A stretch of DNA of 64,000 nucleotides from Neurospora tetraspora (taxonomy: Eukaryota > Ascomycota > Sordariomycetes > Sordariales > Sordariaceae), in NCBI RefSeq assembly GCF_033439725.1, contig NW_026944386.1, positions 744,001 through 808,000 on the forward strand, given 5' to 3'. The notes beneath the pieces are model-generated. The model saw nothing but the letters and a program-made list of their open reading frames with translations. It was not told the DNA's origin and did no database searches. Below, in pieces: positions 1-11,671 of this stretch (within the stretch, counting starts at the first letter, position 1; each line of letters starts with the position of its first letter). A program made the translations under genes and the position numbers.

Positions 1-3000
1 CTCTTAAAAATTATTAATATATTAATTTAAGCGCGAAGCCTTTATACTTTAAATTATACCCCTCTATTAAACGTATTATTAAAACCAACTTTATAAGAAA
101 TTTAGAATTCGCTAAAGAAATAGTTAAATTCTCTAAGAAAGAAGAGAAATTTGAGAAGGAAGAATTAACGTTAGCGTAATTATCGAATCGGACTTGCAAA
201 ATAACCTTCTAAATTAACGGGGTATTTGAAATTAGAAATAAAATTTACCCTTTTAAAAATTTAATAATATTCGATTTAAATAATTCGCTTTATATATTTA
301 ATAAAATTATTCATTTCCTTTACTTTCGTTATACTAATCCGGATAATTTTTATAGGCTAATAATATTTAAGTAGAGATTAAAGGGGTTTAAGGAGGTCGA
401 TATTATTACTAAGAGTAAGAATAATCCTTTAAAGTTATAATTAAAGGAGGTCGCCTTTTACTTTAATTTTACTATTAACCTCATTTCTTATTTCTAATTA
501 CGAAGGCAAAGTTTCTATTAGGACTATCGATTACTAAATAATTATCTAAGGAAAGTTAACAGTTTATTTTTTTATTATTTAAATACTATCTATAATTAAA
601 CAATTATTAAAATAATCCCCTTTTTATTTATTAGTGCTTCATTTATAGCGCGCCGTTATTAAATTAATTTATATACGTAACGACCTTTGAAATAATTAGT
701 AGAAATGTAGTATTAAAAATTTAATTACTTAGGTCTTTAAATACTTAATTATTTATAGAACGTAAATAAAATATAATTATATAGTATATTTTTATTTAAA
801 TATAATATACACAATATGGTAAAGATAAAATGATAAGTTAATTGCGTTTCGAAAAACCGAAATTACAGCTTAAAGGAAAGATTCGCTATCGATTTCTTCG
901 ATTTCAAATTAGGACTTAAAGGATTACACTACTTCCTTCTAATTACCTATCGATAGTTAAAATTGATTTAGAACTATTATTTATCGAACTAAGAAGTTAT
1001 TATAATAGCTAGTACCTTAGTTAGCTATATTAAAATATTTAAATATTAATATAATATTAATATTAAAACCGTCGAATGTAATAATAAATTTATAAATAAT
1101 GAGATTAAGAATAGATTCGCCTAGTATAATACAATTCTTAAATTTTTTATTCTTAATACTTAAATATAAAATAGAAAGGTAAAATATTTAAGGGGCGTAG
1201 TTAAAGAAAAATATTATACAATATTATTAAATTCGAAAATATTAAAAGATTTATAATTAAAGATTATTTGCGTAATTATTTATTTTATTAATCGTTCCCC
1301 TCATTATTTATATAATTAGAAATCCCCTTTCGAGCAATTCTATACTTATATTACAAATTAATATAGTTAATAAGAATTATACACATCAAATTTAAATTAT
1401 CTTCAGATCTATAAGTATAAAGTATTCATTATAATAAGCGCCGCTTAAAAGAAAGAATAAAAATTTTAAAAAATATAATTAAAGGCCTAAATTAGGTACT
1501 TTATCAGCTACTTAGCAACCTCTATTTATTATATATAGAATCCCTATATAAATCGGATCGTTTAAATTAAGGATATAATATTTTACGAAAATATTATTTA
1601 TTATCTAAACGTTAAAAAATTTAAAAACGATTTTAAAATTACTAGTAAAGAATTTATAGATTTATTTAATAAGATAAACGAGCCTGCCAACTAACTTTTG
1701 GGGGTATTCGAATTATTTTATATTAAAAATTATACGCTATTAAACAACGTTAATAATAGTAATATTAAATTTCTCCTATTAAATCTCTTCGATTAAAATT
1801 AAGAAAATTATTAAATGAACTAAGAAATCTCCCAAAATAAGAGTAATTAATTATAAAAAATACTAATTCAATAGTCTACCAATAATAAAATATCTATTAA
1901 ATATATTATAGGTTTATATTTATTACTTCTATTTACCCTACTAACCGTACTCTATACCGGCTATTCTATTGACCGAACTATCGATTAGTACGATCGTTAT
2001 TAAAAATTATAAGAAATTGCCTTTAACGTTAGTAGATTAGCCTAATTAATAATTAAAATAAACGAGAAGATAACTACTAAAGCGGAAATTGAATAATTAA
2101 TTAAAAAATATAATCGTTTTAATAGGGTATACCGACGTAATTTCCTACTAATACCCAAGAAGTACTATAATTTAAATAATTACGTACTTAATTAATAATT
2201 CAAAGAAATAGAGGAAACTCACCTCCAAAATCTATAAAGATATAAAAATATAGATTAAAGTAGACGAAGATATCCTCTATTCTAAATACAAATAAATCTT
2301 CGACTATATATAAATTTATATTTATAAGTTTAATAAAGATAAGATATTTAATAAAGTAAAAACGAAATTTATTATAAAAAGTAATTAATAAAAAAAGATA
2401 GGAGCTAATACGTACGCATTTACCTTCGTAGGTCGATTATTTTATACTATTATTACTTTCGCTATTCGCCTTAATTTTAAACTTATTTAATATAATATAA
2501 TTAACGTTTTCATAAATACCTACTTTAATAAGGAGATTTATATACGTATATTATTAAAGAATCAAATACTTAGGAAGGTTCTTAAATTTATTAAGGCCCT
2601 ATATAATTTCCAACGAATTCCTTTACTATAGTAACGAGAATTAAATAGGGTATTTAAATCGATAAAATTTAAAGTAATCCCCGAAGACCCGTATATTATA
2701 AAAAAAGATAGTATTTTTATATTATATTATATTAATAATATCGTTTTTACACTCGATAAAAGTAAAATAAAGGAGGTTAAGAAATATACAATAGAATTAT
2801 AATTATAGTATTATTTAATAAGAGGAAATAAATTCCAATAATTTTTAAATATTGAAATTATATATAATCAAAACTAAAGAAAAATCTAATTATTTTAAAA
2901 AGTATATATCAATAAAATTACTAAACTATTTAAATTTAATTACCGCCTAACCCTAGTACCTATACGGTATAAGGAATTGGTTCCTTATAAAATTATTACT

Positions 3001-3855
3001 AACTACGTAGAGATACGAGCGTATTAAATTAATATAGGTTCTTTATTATATATAGTATTTAATATTCAGTTATATATTACGTTTTCGTTAAATAAATTGG
3101 CTAAATATAATTATAATCCTAATCCTACTCATTTAGCAGCGAATGAAAAGGTTATATAGTATTTAAAAATAATAAAGATATAGGTATTCTATTTTACCGG
3201 GAATAATAGATTTGAAATTGCTTTTAACGCTTCGTTTACTAAATAACAATAATCGTAAGAATTCCTAAGGATTTACAATTAAATATATAGTAGTTTAATT
3301 TATTAGAGAATACCGAAATAAATTACGGTTACTACGTCAATAATAGAAATAAAATTATATATAGTTCAGAAGGTAATTAAAGAAACCCTATTTATAAACT
3401 AATTAATATTGGCGTTAGGGGTAAATTTATTAGAGAATTCTATTCCTACTCTATATTATAATACTTAGTAAACTATCAGGGTACTTATAGGAAAAACGCT
3501 TACTTTTAATATAAAGATGAAGCACGTAAATATCTATAGATATTAATTAAGGGGAAAGATTTTCGAAAAAAAAACCTTCAATATCGAATATTTAGAAATA
3601 AAGTTAATACTAACAAATAGATTGATAAAGGCATTAGGTATTCTAAAATATAAGAAATTTAGGGAATTGTTAGAAATAATTGAAATATTATCGTAGGAAG
3701 ACAGCAGAGGAAGAGATAATCTGGTATTAGGAGAGGTAAATTTCGATAATTTAGATAAAATATTAGGACTAGAGATATAAAATGATGAAAGTAATATATA
3801 AATAGCTTTACTTTTGACCTTAAAGAGGTAAAAGAAGTTTGTAAGTAAAGGGGTG
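1..3855 (+). mobile_element. RIP-mutated Ty1/copia-type retrotransposon body (degenerate)
   Basis: This stretch is strongly AT-rich, with very few CpA or TpG steps and many stops in all frames, the signature expected of RIP. Reading the plus strand through the stops at about 2700-3780 gives a degenerate copia reverse transcriptase/RNase H region: a YVDD-box relic near 2720-2745 followed by the pattern IVFT..DKSKIKEVKK, then a relic of the copia LAKYNxNPxPTHLAA segment near 3090-3140, and an RNase H tail ending just before the LTR. RT and RNase H directly upstream of the 3' LTR is the copia gene order. A purine-rich tract (about 3841-3855) precedes the LTR start. The 5' end lies outside the window. 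No functional product is possible. Confidence 0.75.
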
Positions 3856-4019
3856 TGTTAAATTCTAGGGTGGTATTCTAGCTAGATGTGGGCTAGATGC
3901 TAAAGTCCCAGCCACTTGATTTAACAGGTCTTGGCAAATATAGGATACCCCCAGAACCCCCATACCAGAGCGCTCGAGTCAGAACACACAAAATCAATCA
4001 ATCACCAGTAAATCTGACA
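3856..4019 (+). repeat. 3' LTR of the left retroelement
   Basis: The segment begins TGTTAAATTC and ends AATCTGACA, giving the TG..CA ends usual for LTRs. It follows a purine-rich tract and marks the abrupt change from AT-rich to GC-balanced sequence. Positions 3896-3955 match the reverse complement of 49341-49400 at 55 of 60 positions, all five differences being transitions, and similarity continues with gaps to the CTGACA end. This short LTR kept a normal base composition while the adjoining body was mutated. The start at 3856 is less certain than the end. Confidence 0.6.
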
Positions 4020-5303
4020 CCAATGGACTTTTCTACCAGTCAGAGATGAAACGCGGTGGAAACTGTGTCCAAGGCCAAGACTTGTTCCCACACGGGCTGG
4101 TGATGGTCATCAGGGACCGGGCCGCCAGCAGTGCAGGAATTTTTTATTTTCGCCTCATCTGTCCCGTCAGGTCTTCTTTGCTGTCAGAGCCGTTCCTCTT
4201 CGGGTGACAGACGGTCAAAGTGTCTCGGGCTTGGTTGATCTTGCAGTATCAGCGACCGGAAACACGAAGCGGACCAACCAGAGCCTGGATATCGCCCACC
4301 AAACGTCCGAATCGAGTAACTGAGCATTTCTGGGGTCATGTCTGCCATGTCTGCCATCAATTGTGCAATCGATTCCAGTTTCTACAAAGACGTACCAACA
4401 CATACCAAGAGACGCAAGTTCTCAGTTACCGGCCGCTGTAGACAACCCAAAATACCCGAGTTTCTATGACATGCCATAACATCACCGGTAAATGCGATCA
4501 GCGGCTGACACGACCCTTGGCTGACGTGACCAAACCTCCAAATTGACGGTCGGTTTGCCGGTCTGTTATATCGAATTTCTTGTACGGATTCCCCAGCCAG
4601 CAATACAAAAGAACCCTGACGTGGGAGCAGCAAGGGGTCACACACCGTTTGGACCCCTTTCTTCGCCCTTTGAGAGATCGCCTCCACGCCGTTGTCGGAG
4701 GATCTCTCTTGTCATCTGTAGATGGGCCAATCAAACCCCCCATTGGAAGACAAGATGACAACAAGATCAGCAACGGAGAAAGTTAGGTCAAAAAGTCAAT
4801 TTCAACCAGCCAGCAGCCAGCCAGCCAGCCAGCCATCAAAAAATGATCATCCAAGACAACAAGCGCTGAAATGGAATGATCAAGCAGACCACTGAGAGAC
4901 GACCGAGGGGCATTGATGAGGCGACGCCAAGCGATCCGAACGGTGCGGCCCAGAGTCCCGTCCCAAGAGAGGCTCATACTGTGGTAGTTGTTCACGTGCA
5001 CCTGATCATTCGCACCGCAAGTTCTCCGCCTTCTCCAACAAGCAAGCAAAAGTCCGGGGAGCCGCTTGCAGCCGCCCCGAGCTAACCCTGTCTTGACTGG
5101 ACTTGATGTGTTACCACTGTCGCTATGTAGTGTACCACAGTAGTGAACTGCTAGCGTAGCCTCATCTTTCTCCTTTCCCTCCCTTCGGTTCTCCTTTCCC
5201 CGCATATCATTTGGGGGAGAATCTCGACCAGGCTCAGCTTGCATAAAAAAAAAGGAGACGGCAACGTACTATGTAGGTATAAAATATGTGCCTGAGAGGG
5301 ACA
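4020..5303. other. Intergenic, no supported gene
   Basis: Base composition is normal for the island, but only short overlapping frames without recognisable protein features or splice structure are present. A small CAGC/CCAG-rich microsatellite lies near 4805-4835. I see no RNA gene. Confidence 0.6.
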
Positions 5304-5311
5304 GGAAAGTA

Positions 5312-5967
5312 CGAGCCGGATAAATCGACTGTGTGCCATGATAAACCGGCGGTGTTGGAACCCGTCTGACCAATGAGGAGGCCCATGCCATGAGTACCTA
5401 CAACGTCTCAACCACCAGCGTTCAATGTTTCTTACGATGCGCCCAAGAAGAAGATAATGACAAGAGAGCCAGAGGGAGTAGGAGGCGAGGGCAGAAGGAA
5501 CCATGAGGCGATGGCGGAAGAAACCATGAAGCGATGGCGGAAGACAGAATGAAGCGATGGCGGAAGATAGAATGAAGCGATGGCGGAAGATAGAATGAAG
5601 CGATGGCGGAAGATAGAATGAAGCGGTTCGTCTAGAAGTTTAAGTCCAAGAGCTGAAGGTTACGCCAAAGGGAGGCACCAAACTCACTACAGTAAATAGC
5701 CGCATCATACCGCCAATACCAGTACGGCGCGCCCGCGGCGATGCCAAATCATATCCACGCATGAATGTCAATTGAGCGCTTCGAAAAAGGTGGTTCTGAG
5801 TTCTCGTCGTTGTGGTTCGAAATAATGATTTTTGGTGAGGATTTGGTGATGGTTGTTGGCGCGCGAAGTTGATGCCAAACTTGGGGTCTTGGCTCGAGCT
5901 TGGCTGTCAGTTTGTATAGCCCCACACCGCCGGTTTATCATGGCACACAGTCGATTTATCCGGCTCG
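5312..5967. mobile_element. MITE-like element with 44-bp perfect terminal inverted repeats
   Basis: Positions 5312-5355 and 5924-5967 are perfect inverted repeats of each other (outer end CGAGCCGGATAA, inner end GGCGGTGT). The element is flanked by the direct repeat GGAAAGTA at 5304-5311 and 5968-5975, as expected for a target-site duplication of 8 bp (9 bp if the next C is counted). An 8-bp duplication fits hAT-type transposition, and 9 bp would fit Mutator-type. The 656-bp element has no credible transposase frame, so it would be non-autonomous. Its interior carries a 23-bp minisatellite. Confidence 0.8.
5508..5622 (+). repeat. 23-bp minisatellite, 5 copies
   Basis: Five tandem 23-bp units beginning GCGATGGCGGAAGA and ending GAATGAA occupy this span. 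The last three are identical, the second differs by one base, and the first is more diverged. The array lies inside the 44-bp-TIR element, so copy number may differ between copies of that element. Confidence 0.9.
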
Positions 5968-5976
5968 GGAAAGTAC

Positions 5977-7191
5977 ATCCATCCGGCCTGGGAATTTAGT
6001 GCTGTCATTGACAACCAAGCACACACCAAACAAGGTGGTAACGGTCATCATTGCACAACACCTCCAAGTCCCCAACACACGCACACACACACACAACATT
6101 TGCATTTTACATATTCGTGTGACCGTTCACCTTTTTCCATCTCCGCGGAGCCTGACGTCTGGCTTTCATACGTTCTTCATACTTTGCCATGTTGTCAAGT
6201 ACTCACCAACGGACTTCTCCCTGGCACTGCTGCTGCGAAAAAACTAAGGTAAAAACCGAGAAATCTTCTCAGCACTCAGCAGTCAACACAACGTTGCTGA
6301 CAGGCAGAACAAAAAAAGCCAGACGTCCAGACCGCTTCCCCAAGTTTACCCCAGGTTTTCGGGCACTTCCTAAAGTCTTGGCCAGATCATCGCTCCCCTT
6401 CGCTCCCCTCCCCTCCCGTCAGCCGTCAGCCGTCACCCGAACACTTTTCTAGCCAACGAGAGGACGCCAAAGCGCCATGGGGACAGGGGCTGTAAAAAGA
6501 CAAAGAAAATGGGACAGGATGAACTTTCTTGGCTTGTGCGAGAATTTTCTAAACTCCTACTGCAACTGCAAGTGCAACTTGTCGACGTTTTCGCATATTT
6601 CGATGTGCTGAACAAGCAGTACGTGTACCCAAAATACCAAAGAAGTCTTTTAATGACAAATCAGAATCATCAGTCAATTGCGCCATTCAGCGTCGCCATT
6701 CCCTCCATGTGCCTGCCCGTGGTGAATGGTGACGAGAAAAAAGGAGGAGAATGAGACAAAATCCCCGGTGCCGTGCTGCGTGCAAGGGACCAATTCCAAG
6801 CGACCACTTTTCCACCAAACATTCCCGTCAGCCACTTCCCGACCAGGGCAGACCAGGGCGTGATAGAAGGATCAGGGGGACGAGCTGAGGCTCATGGGTT
6901 GGTTGACGACGTCCGTTAACGGATTCCCCTGCGAGGACCAGGAACCAAGACTTCAAAATCCCAAGTGGGGGGTTGAGGATATGTCTTGGAGGAATCTCGA
7001 TCTTTGCCGGAATTCATGTTGAAGATTGAAGTAGACATGGACATTGGAAGAGCAGGAGATTGGGAGTCTATTGTGTGCCTGAAGCTGCAAGCCCTTCATT
7101 CCCGTCCCGTTCCCCTTCCCTTCCCTTCCTCACCCACCCTCTCTACTACCTCACGCTCTGCCTCTTATTGCACTTCAACACCTCTCGGATT
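5977..7191. other. Intergenic, no supported gene
   Basis: Contains a CA-rich microsatellite at about 6070-6095. The small open frames present (for example an 81-codon ATG frame at 6509-6754) have no homology I recognise and no splice context. The last few hundred bases should include the 3' untranslated region and terminator of the minus-strand gene ending at 7192. Confidence 0.5.
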
Positions 7192-8620
7192 CTAGGGTTG
7201 AACGTTGGGGGCGCCCTCGCGCAGCTTGGCCTCATGGCGGTGGACCATGTCATCATACGATGGATCCGCATCAGTCATGGCGTGGTTGTTTTCGTCCTGC
7301 TGATGGAGTTGGTTATAGCAGTCATTGACATTGATAGCGGTCGCCGCATCCTTGGCTATCTTCAACGCATGATCCTTGAAGAACGTGGCGACTTCGTTTT
7401 CGCCGGCCTCGAGGGCCATGTTCAAAGAGAACAGAACGCTCTGTTGATGAGTTAGCACTCGCGCCTAAGGCAATCAGAGATAATGTCTGACTTGCCTTTT
7501 GGTCAGTCTGTTTCAAAATGCTCTGCTCGGACGCCAGAGCATAGAGGCGTGCCGTCGCAATTTCGGCAATCGCACCTTTGAGCTTCTCTGCGTCCTCACT
7601 CTCCCTGTGTTTCTGCCACGCATATACACCGGCAAGGACCACAGCGCCGGCAGCGACAAGGAACTACTATGAGTTAGCTCTGGTTCGTTTGGATCTGGAA
7701 AACCAGTCTTACTATGTTCCACGAACAGGCGGCTTCGGCCGCTGCCACTCCGGCGACCTCAGCAGCCACGGCGGCTTCACCGGCAACGATGCTGCCGAGT
7801 TCGGCCTCCGTAGCAACCATCATGGTGGCTACCTCATCTCCCTCGATGAGCGTGGCAGCTTCAGCGAGCTCCGTGGTGCTAGCAATGCTCGTGAGTTCGA
7901 TCCCATCTGCACGCATCGTCAGCAGTGCCCAGACTTAGTGCGAATTGTCAACTCTCACCAGCAGCAACCACTGGAAGGCGGTTGATTGCGAGATAATCTA
8001 TGTCGCGTACACTGTGGTTAGTCCCCGCATGTCACATCGTTCCGAGGAGGAAAAGAGTCTCACTGTTGAACCATGACCGGGCCGTTAGAGCCGCCGTCTG
8101 AAAGAGTGGAATGGCCCCTTGCGCTGCGGGACGACGTCAGTAAAGGGTCGTGTGATCGGAGACAGCTGCTTACGTACTGATATACCATCCTGCCATGAAC
8201 TTGGCAATCTCGGCCGGCTCAGTCAAGGCAGCCAGGCCCTGTGGCGGCTGAAGATCTTTGATGGCCTTCGTCTCTCATCAGTATGGCTGACATTTGACTT
8301 GACAGATCGTTGGCGATACGGACCTTTTGCACCTTCGCGGCTTCTTCCGGAGTCAGCTCCTTCTGAGCCTTTGCCAGCCATTCGTCCACCGATTTTACTC
8401 CCTTTGACTCCAGAAACTTCTGCAGATTGGCGTACGTCTTGGTAGCAAGTGCCTTGTACTCGTCGACATGCTGTTTAGCACTGTTCAAAGGGTCAATTGT
8501 GCGTCTCTTTAGAGGTACCCAAGAACGCTCTCAAGTCTCAACTGCTCACCTCTGAGTGATTGACTGAACATCAGTCACAAGACTCTTGGCCCTGTTCGAA
8601 AGTTCCTCGTTGCTCGGCAT
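7192..8620 (-). CDS. Single-pass membrane protein of unknown function, paralogue of the divergent neighbour
   Basis: Eight exons can be joined in frame: 8620-8550, 8480-8324, 8265-8178, 8123-8064, 7997-7959, 7906-7713, 7663-7496 and 7440-7192, giving 341 residues starting MPSNEELSNR. Exon 2 (157 bp), exon 3 (88 bp) and exon 4 (60 bp) have exactly the lengths of the corresponding exons in the gene at 9931-11671, and the proteins align (for example LQKFLESKGVKSVDEWL against LQDYLKSRGMKTTDELL), so the two are paralogues. An alanine-rich stretch is followed by one hydrophobic segment at about residues 199-220, then a charged helical part containing AIAEIATARLYALASEQ. The last intron (7441-7495) uses a GC donor in a good context (AAG|GCAAGT). 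The 8266-8323 intron has a weak donor (GTCCGT), and the exon 5 acceptor is inferred only from frame. There is no signal peptide and no known domain. The function is unknown to me. Confidence 0.75.
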
Positions 8621-9930
8621 TTTGGGATGATTTTCCGGCTTCGACGCAGCTGTGCAATTGGCTGTTGTTCTCCCAAAAGATCCGCTTCAGTTCATTGAGG
8701 GCAAGCCTTCATTTAGGCATTCGAAGGCGACGACGACAAATGCCTGCTTCAAATAAAAGAACGAAACGAGCACCGCATCCATCGCAGTATCCCATACGTG
8801 CCTTCGGCCGCTAACCTTCTTGACCGATTTTGATATCATATGGGGCCATGTGCAAGACTCAGCCGCACAGCCAGCCATGTCACAGTGAACTTACCGGATT
8901 GGGCCACACACCCTCTGTTTTCCTGCGCTGAACTACAATATATCGATCGTACATGCCACCATCGTCGGTGCAGTCCGTTACAGATTAGGTGGTGGCCGCG
9001 CGAGAAACCCAGCTGATGACCACGTGCATGATCATCGCCGTTTACGGTCGTTTCAGCCAGCATGGTCATCGTGTCAATCGACAACTGAACCAACCAAATC
9101 TAAGCTTGTCAATTTCGGCAGCTCGATTTGCAGGACCTCGACTGATCTAGTCGACAGACTCCAACGTCGGTTGGACCCTCCATCAGATCTAGAACCGCGC
9201 GAAGCCTCATGCCAGTCGATCCTCGGTAACGTGCCAGTCAACTGCTACGATTCCACCTAGCAGGACATCCCTAGGGCATGGACATCTCGGAAGAAGACCT
9301 CGAAAGGAGTCGCCGATACAGCCAAGCTTGATCCAAGATATTGACAGAAAGCCCGTCTCGTGAAGGATCCCACCCACCCCAGAAACTCTGCATCAGCTAG
9401 CCGTTCAGCTAGCCATATCACAATCGGTTTACCGAATTCGTTCTATTGTATATCTAGCTCCTCCCACTATGCCTCCCACTCTTGGCGGCCGAAACACCTG
9501 TTTGATGTTCGAGCATCTAGCCTCCTCCTCTAGCCTACACGTTATGTGTTGAGTTCGGAAGTTGTTTGAGCCTAGAACTCTACAGGCCTCGATGTACCTG
9601 GGTCGTATGGTACGTAGACCCATCACATGCTTCATTGCAGACAATATTTACACTTTTTCAGCTGTGATTTCGACAACTACCCCTCATCGTTCAGCCAGCC
9701 TCACTACAACCCCCAACGTTATTGACCGACTTAGACGGGCTTCGCCGACAACATCATAACATTACTCTTCACACTGACAGAGGCTTTGGGCATTTAAAGA
9801 CTCGAGGACAGTACGCCGATGTCGATATGCGCAACCATCACTGATTACTCCAATCATCAAGTATCAAGTCCCTCTACGAACTCAACTTTACAATCACCTA
9901 GAGGTACACATCGCATTTCAGTCAATTACA
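8621..9930. promoter_or_regulatory. Shared upstream region of a divergent paralogue pair
   Basis: The 1.3-kb stretch lies between the start codons of two head-to-head paralogous genes and so should hold both promoters. A CACGTG motif occurs near 9020. I see no supported gene, and no extended inverted symmetry that would show the pair arose with duplicated promoters. Promoter activity is inferred from gene arrangement only. Confidence 0.4.
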
Positions 9931-11671
9931 ATGCCCGACAACGACGTCTGCAAATGCCCTACGTGCAAGGACAATGCCGACTGCCAGTGCAAGAAGGACC
10001 AGGCCACCTGCAAATGCCCCCATCGAAAGGGTAAACCTGAAGGACCCGAGATGGACAACAACGCTCGGATTAACCGCGTCAGGGCTCTGATCTCCGATGT
10101 GAATGCTTACCAGCTAGCGTGCGTTTTCCGCGATATTTCTTTCTTCAACGCACCGCTAACCTCGTCACAGCTCCCAGTCGCATCAGGCCACCTTCATGAG
10201 CATCTCGAATCAGGCCTATGGAGCACTTCAGGACTATCTCAAATCCAGGGGCATGAAGACGACTGATGAGCTCCTGAAAGAGGTCATCGCCGCACTGCCC
10301 CCCACCGAGCAGGAGAAAATCCGCGCTGTAAGTAGTGACATCCTGCGGCCACTTCATGACTACATGTTCCACTTGTTCGTTGCTGACCACTTCAATCCCA
10401 GCGGCTTCACGAACTGGAACCGAAAAAAGGCTTGGAATTCTTCACACAACCTTCGGAGCTTGCCAAATTACTGCTTTATGGATATCTCAGTTAGTTCATT
10501 GTCCACACTCGAGCGGGTGCGAATGAAGGAAGCTAATTTTCTACCCTCAGTGTCCGGCATCGCGAAAGTGGCCATGCCTTACTTCTACCAGGCCAAAGCA
10601 TACTACCTTGGTACGTCTCGGCTGCTTCATTGATTCGAGAGACTTTGGAAACTAATATGGTCGTCTCAGCTTCTCGCTCCCAAATGCTCCTAGAGGCCAC
10701 CAGGACCGGAAAAGGTTTGTTGTTTCTGTACCTATCATTCTGTTTCGTTATCAACACAACATGAGCAGCTTACATTTGCATATGCAGCCTTGAGCCAGGA
10801 AGGAAAGGCCCTGGCAGCTCTGGGCCAGGCAGACCGTGAGGCCCTTCTTGAAGGCCTTCAGGCGGAGCGACAAGCCCTGGGGACTGAGATTCTCGACGTT
10901 TCCATGATGGAGAAAGTGGGCATGAAGTTCAAAGACATTGCCGGTGTAGAGATGAGTGAGGCCGAGGCCGTGCTGCTCAACTCCAAGATTGAGCAAGCGG
11001 CGGCGGCGGTCGAGAAGGTGGGCTCGATGGAGGCTAAAGCCCTCGCTTCTGCTGCCAAGATTACGGTTTGGACCAAGGTGTTCATCGCCATCAATGTCGT
11101 GGCCATTGTTGTAAGTGATGAAATGGTTTTCTAATGTGTTCTCGTTCCTGTCTCGAGGAGGCACGCAAAGCTTACTAGAATCATCAGGGATTGCTTGTTT
11201 GGGATCATTACAAGGAGAAGCAGATCGCAGACGAGTTGCACGAGGCGATCGCAAAGGTCGCCACTGCTCGCCTCTATGCCCAAGTCGCAGAACGACAGGA
11301 AATGGTACACACCGATCAGATGGTAAGCGGCTCTCACTCATCCATTCCCCCTACCTCTAGCTGATTCAATTACAACACCGACAAACGTTGCGGGCAGGGC
11401 TAATGCATCAGTCTAGAGTTCGATCAACATGCTCTTGCAAGCGATCCAGAATGACAACAAGGCGGTCCAGGACTTCGTCAAGCAGAATTTTGCGGACACG
11501 GTCACCAGGGCTTTGACTGCGATCAGCGACGACAACACCTATGAGATGTTGGTTAAGGTGGATGCGGACAGCCAGGCCGATACGAGGGAGGATCCGTGTC
11601 TCTGTGAGATGAAGAAGAGAAAGCTCGAGGACGCTAAGAAGGCCTTGCCTTCGAGGCCGGTGAGTACCTAA
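9931..11671 (+). CDS. Membrane protein with seven-cysteine metallothionein-like N-terminus, function unknown
   Basis: Eight exons join in frame: 9931-10118, 10171-10327, 10402-10489, 10551-10610, 10670-10714, 10788-11110, 11188-11322 and 11417-11671, giving 416 residues. Residues 7-29 hold seven cysteines (7, 9, 12, 18, 20, 27, 29) in CxC-rich spacing like small fungal copper metallothioneins. This segment is absent from the paralogue at 7192-8620. The rest is mostly helical and rich in Ala, Glu and Lys, with one membrane segment at about residues 271-292 (VFIAINVVAIVGLLVW) across the exon 6/7 junction. A second CxC lies near the C-terminus (residues 393 and 395). All introns have GT..AG ends; exon 8 uses the AG at 11415-11416 to keep frame. 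A GTGAGT just before the stop leaves open a further 3' exon. Metal binding is an inference from cysteine spacing. I do not recognise the main domain. Confidence 0.8.
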
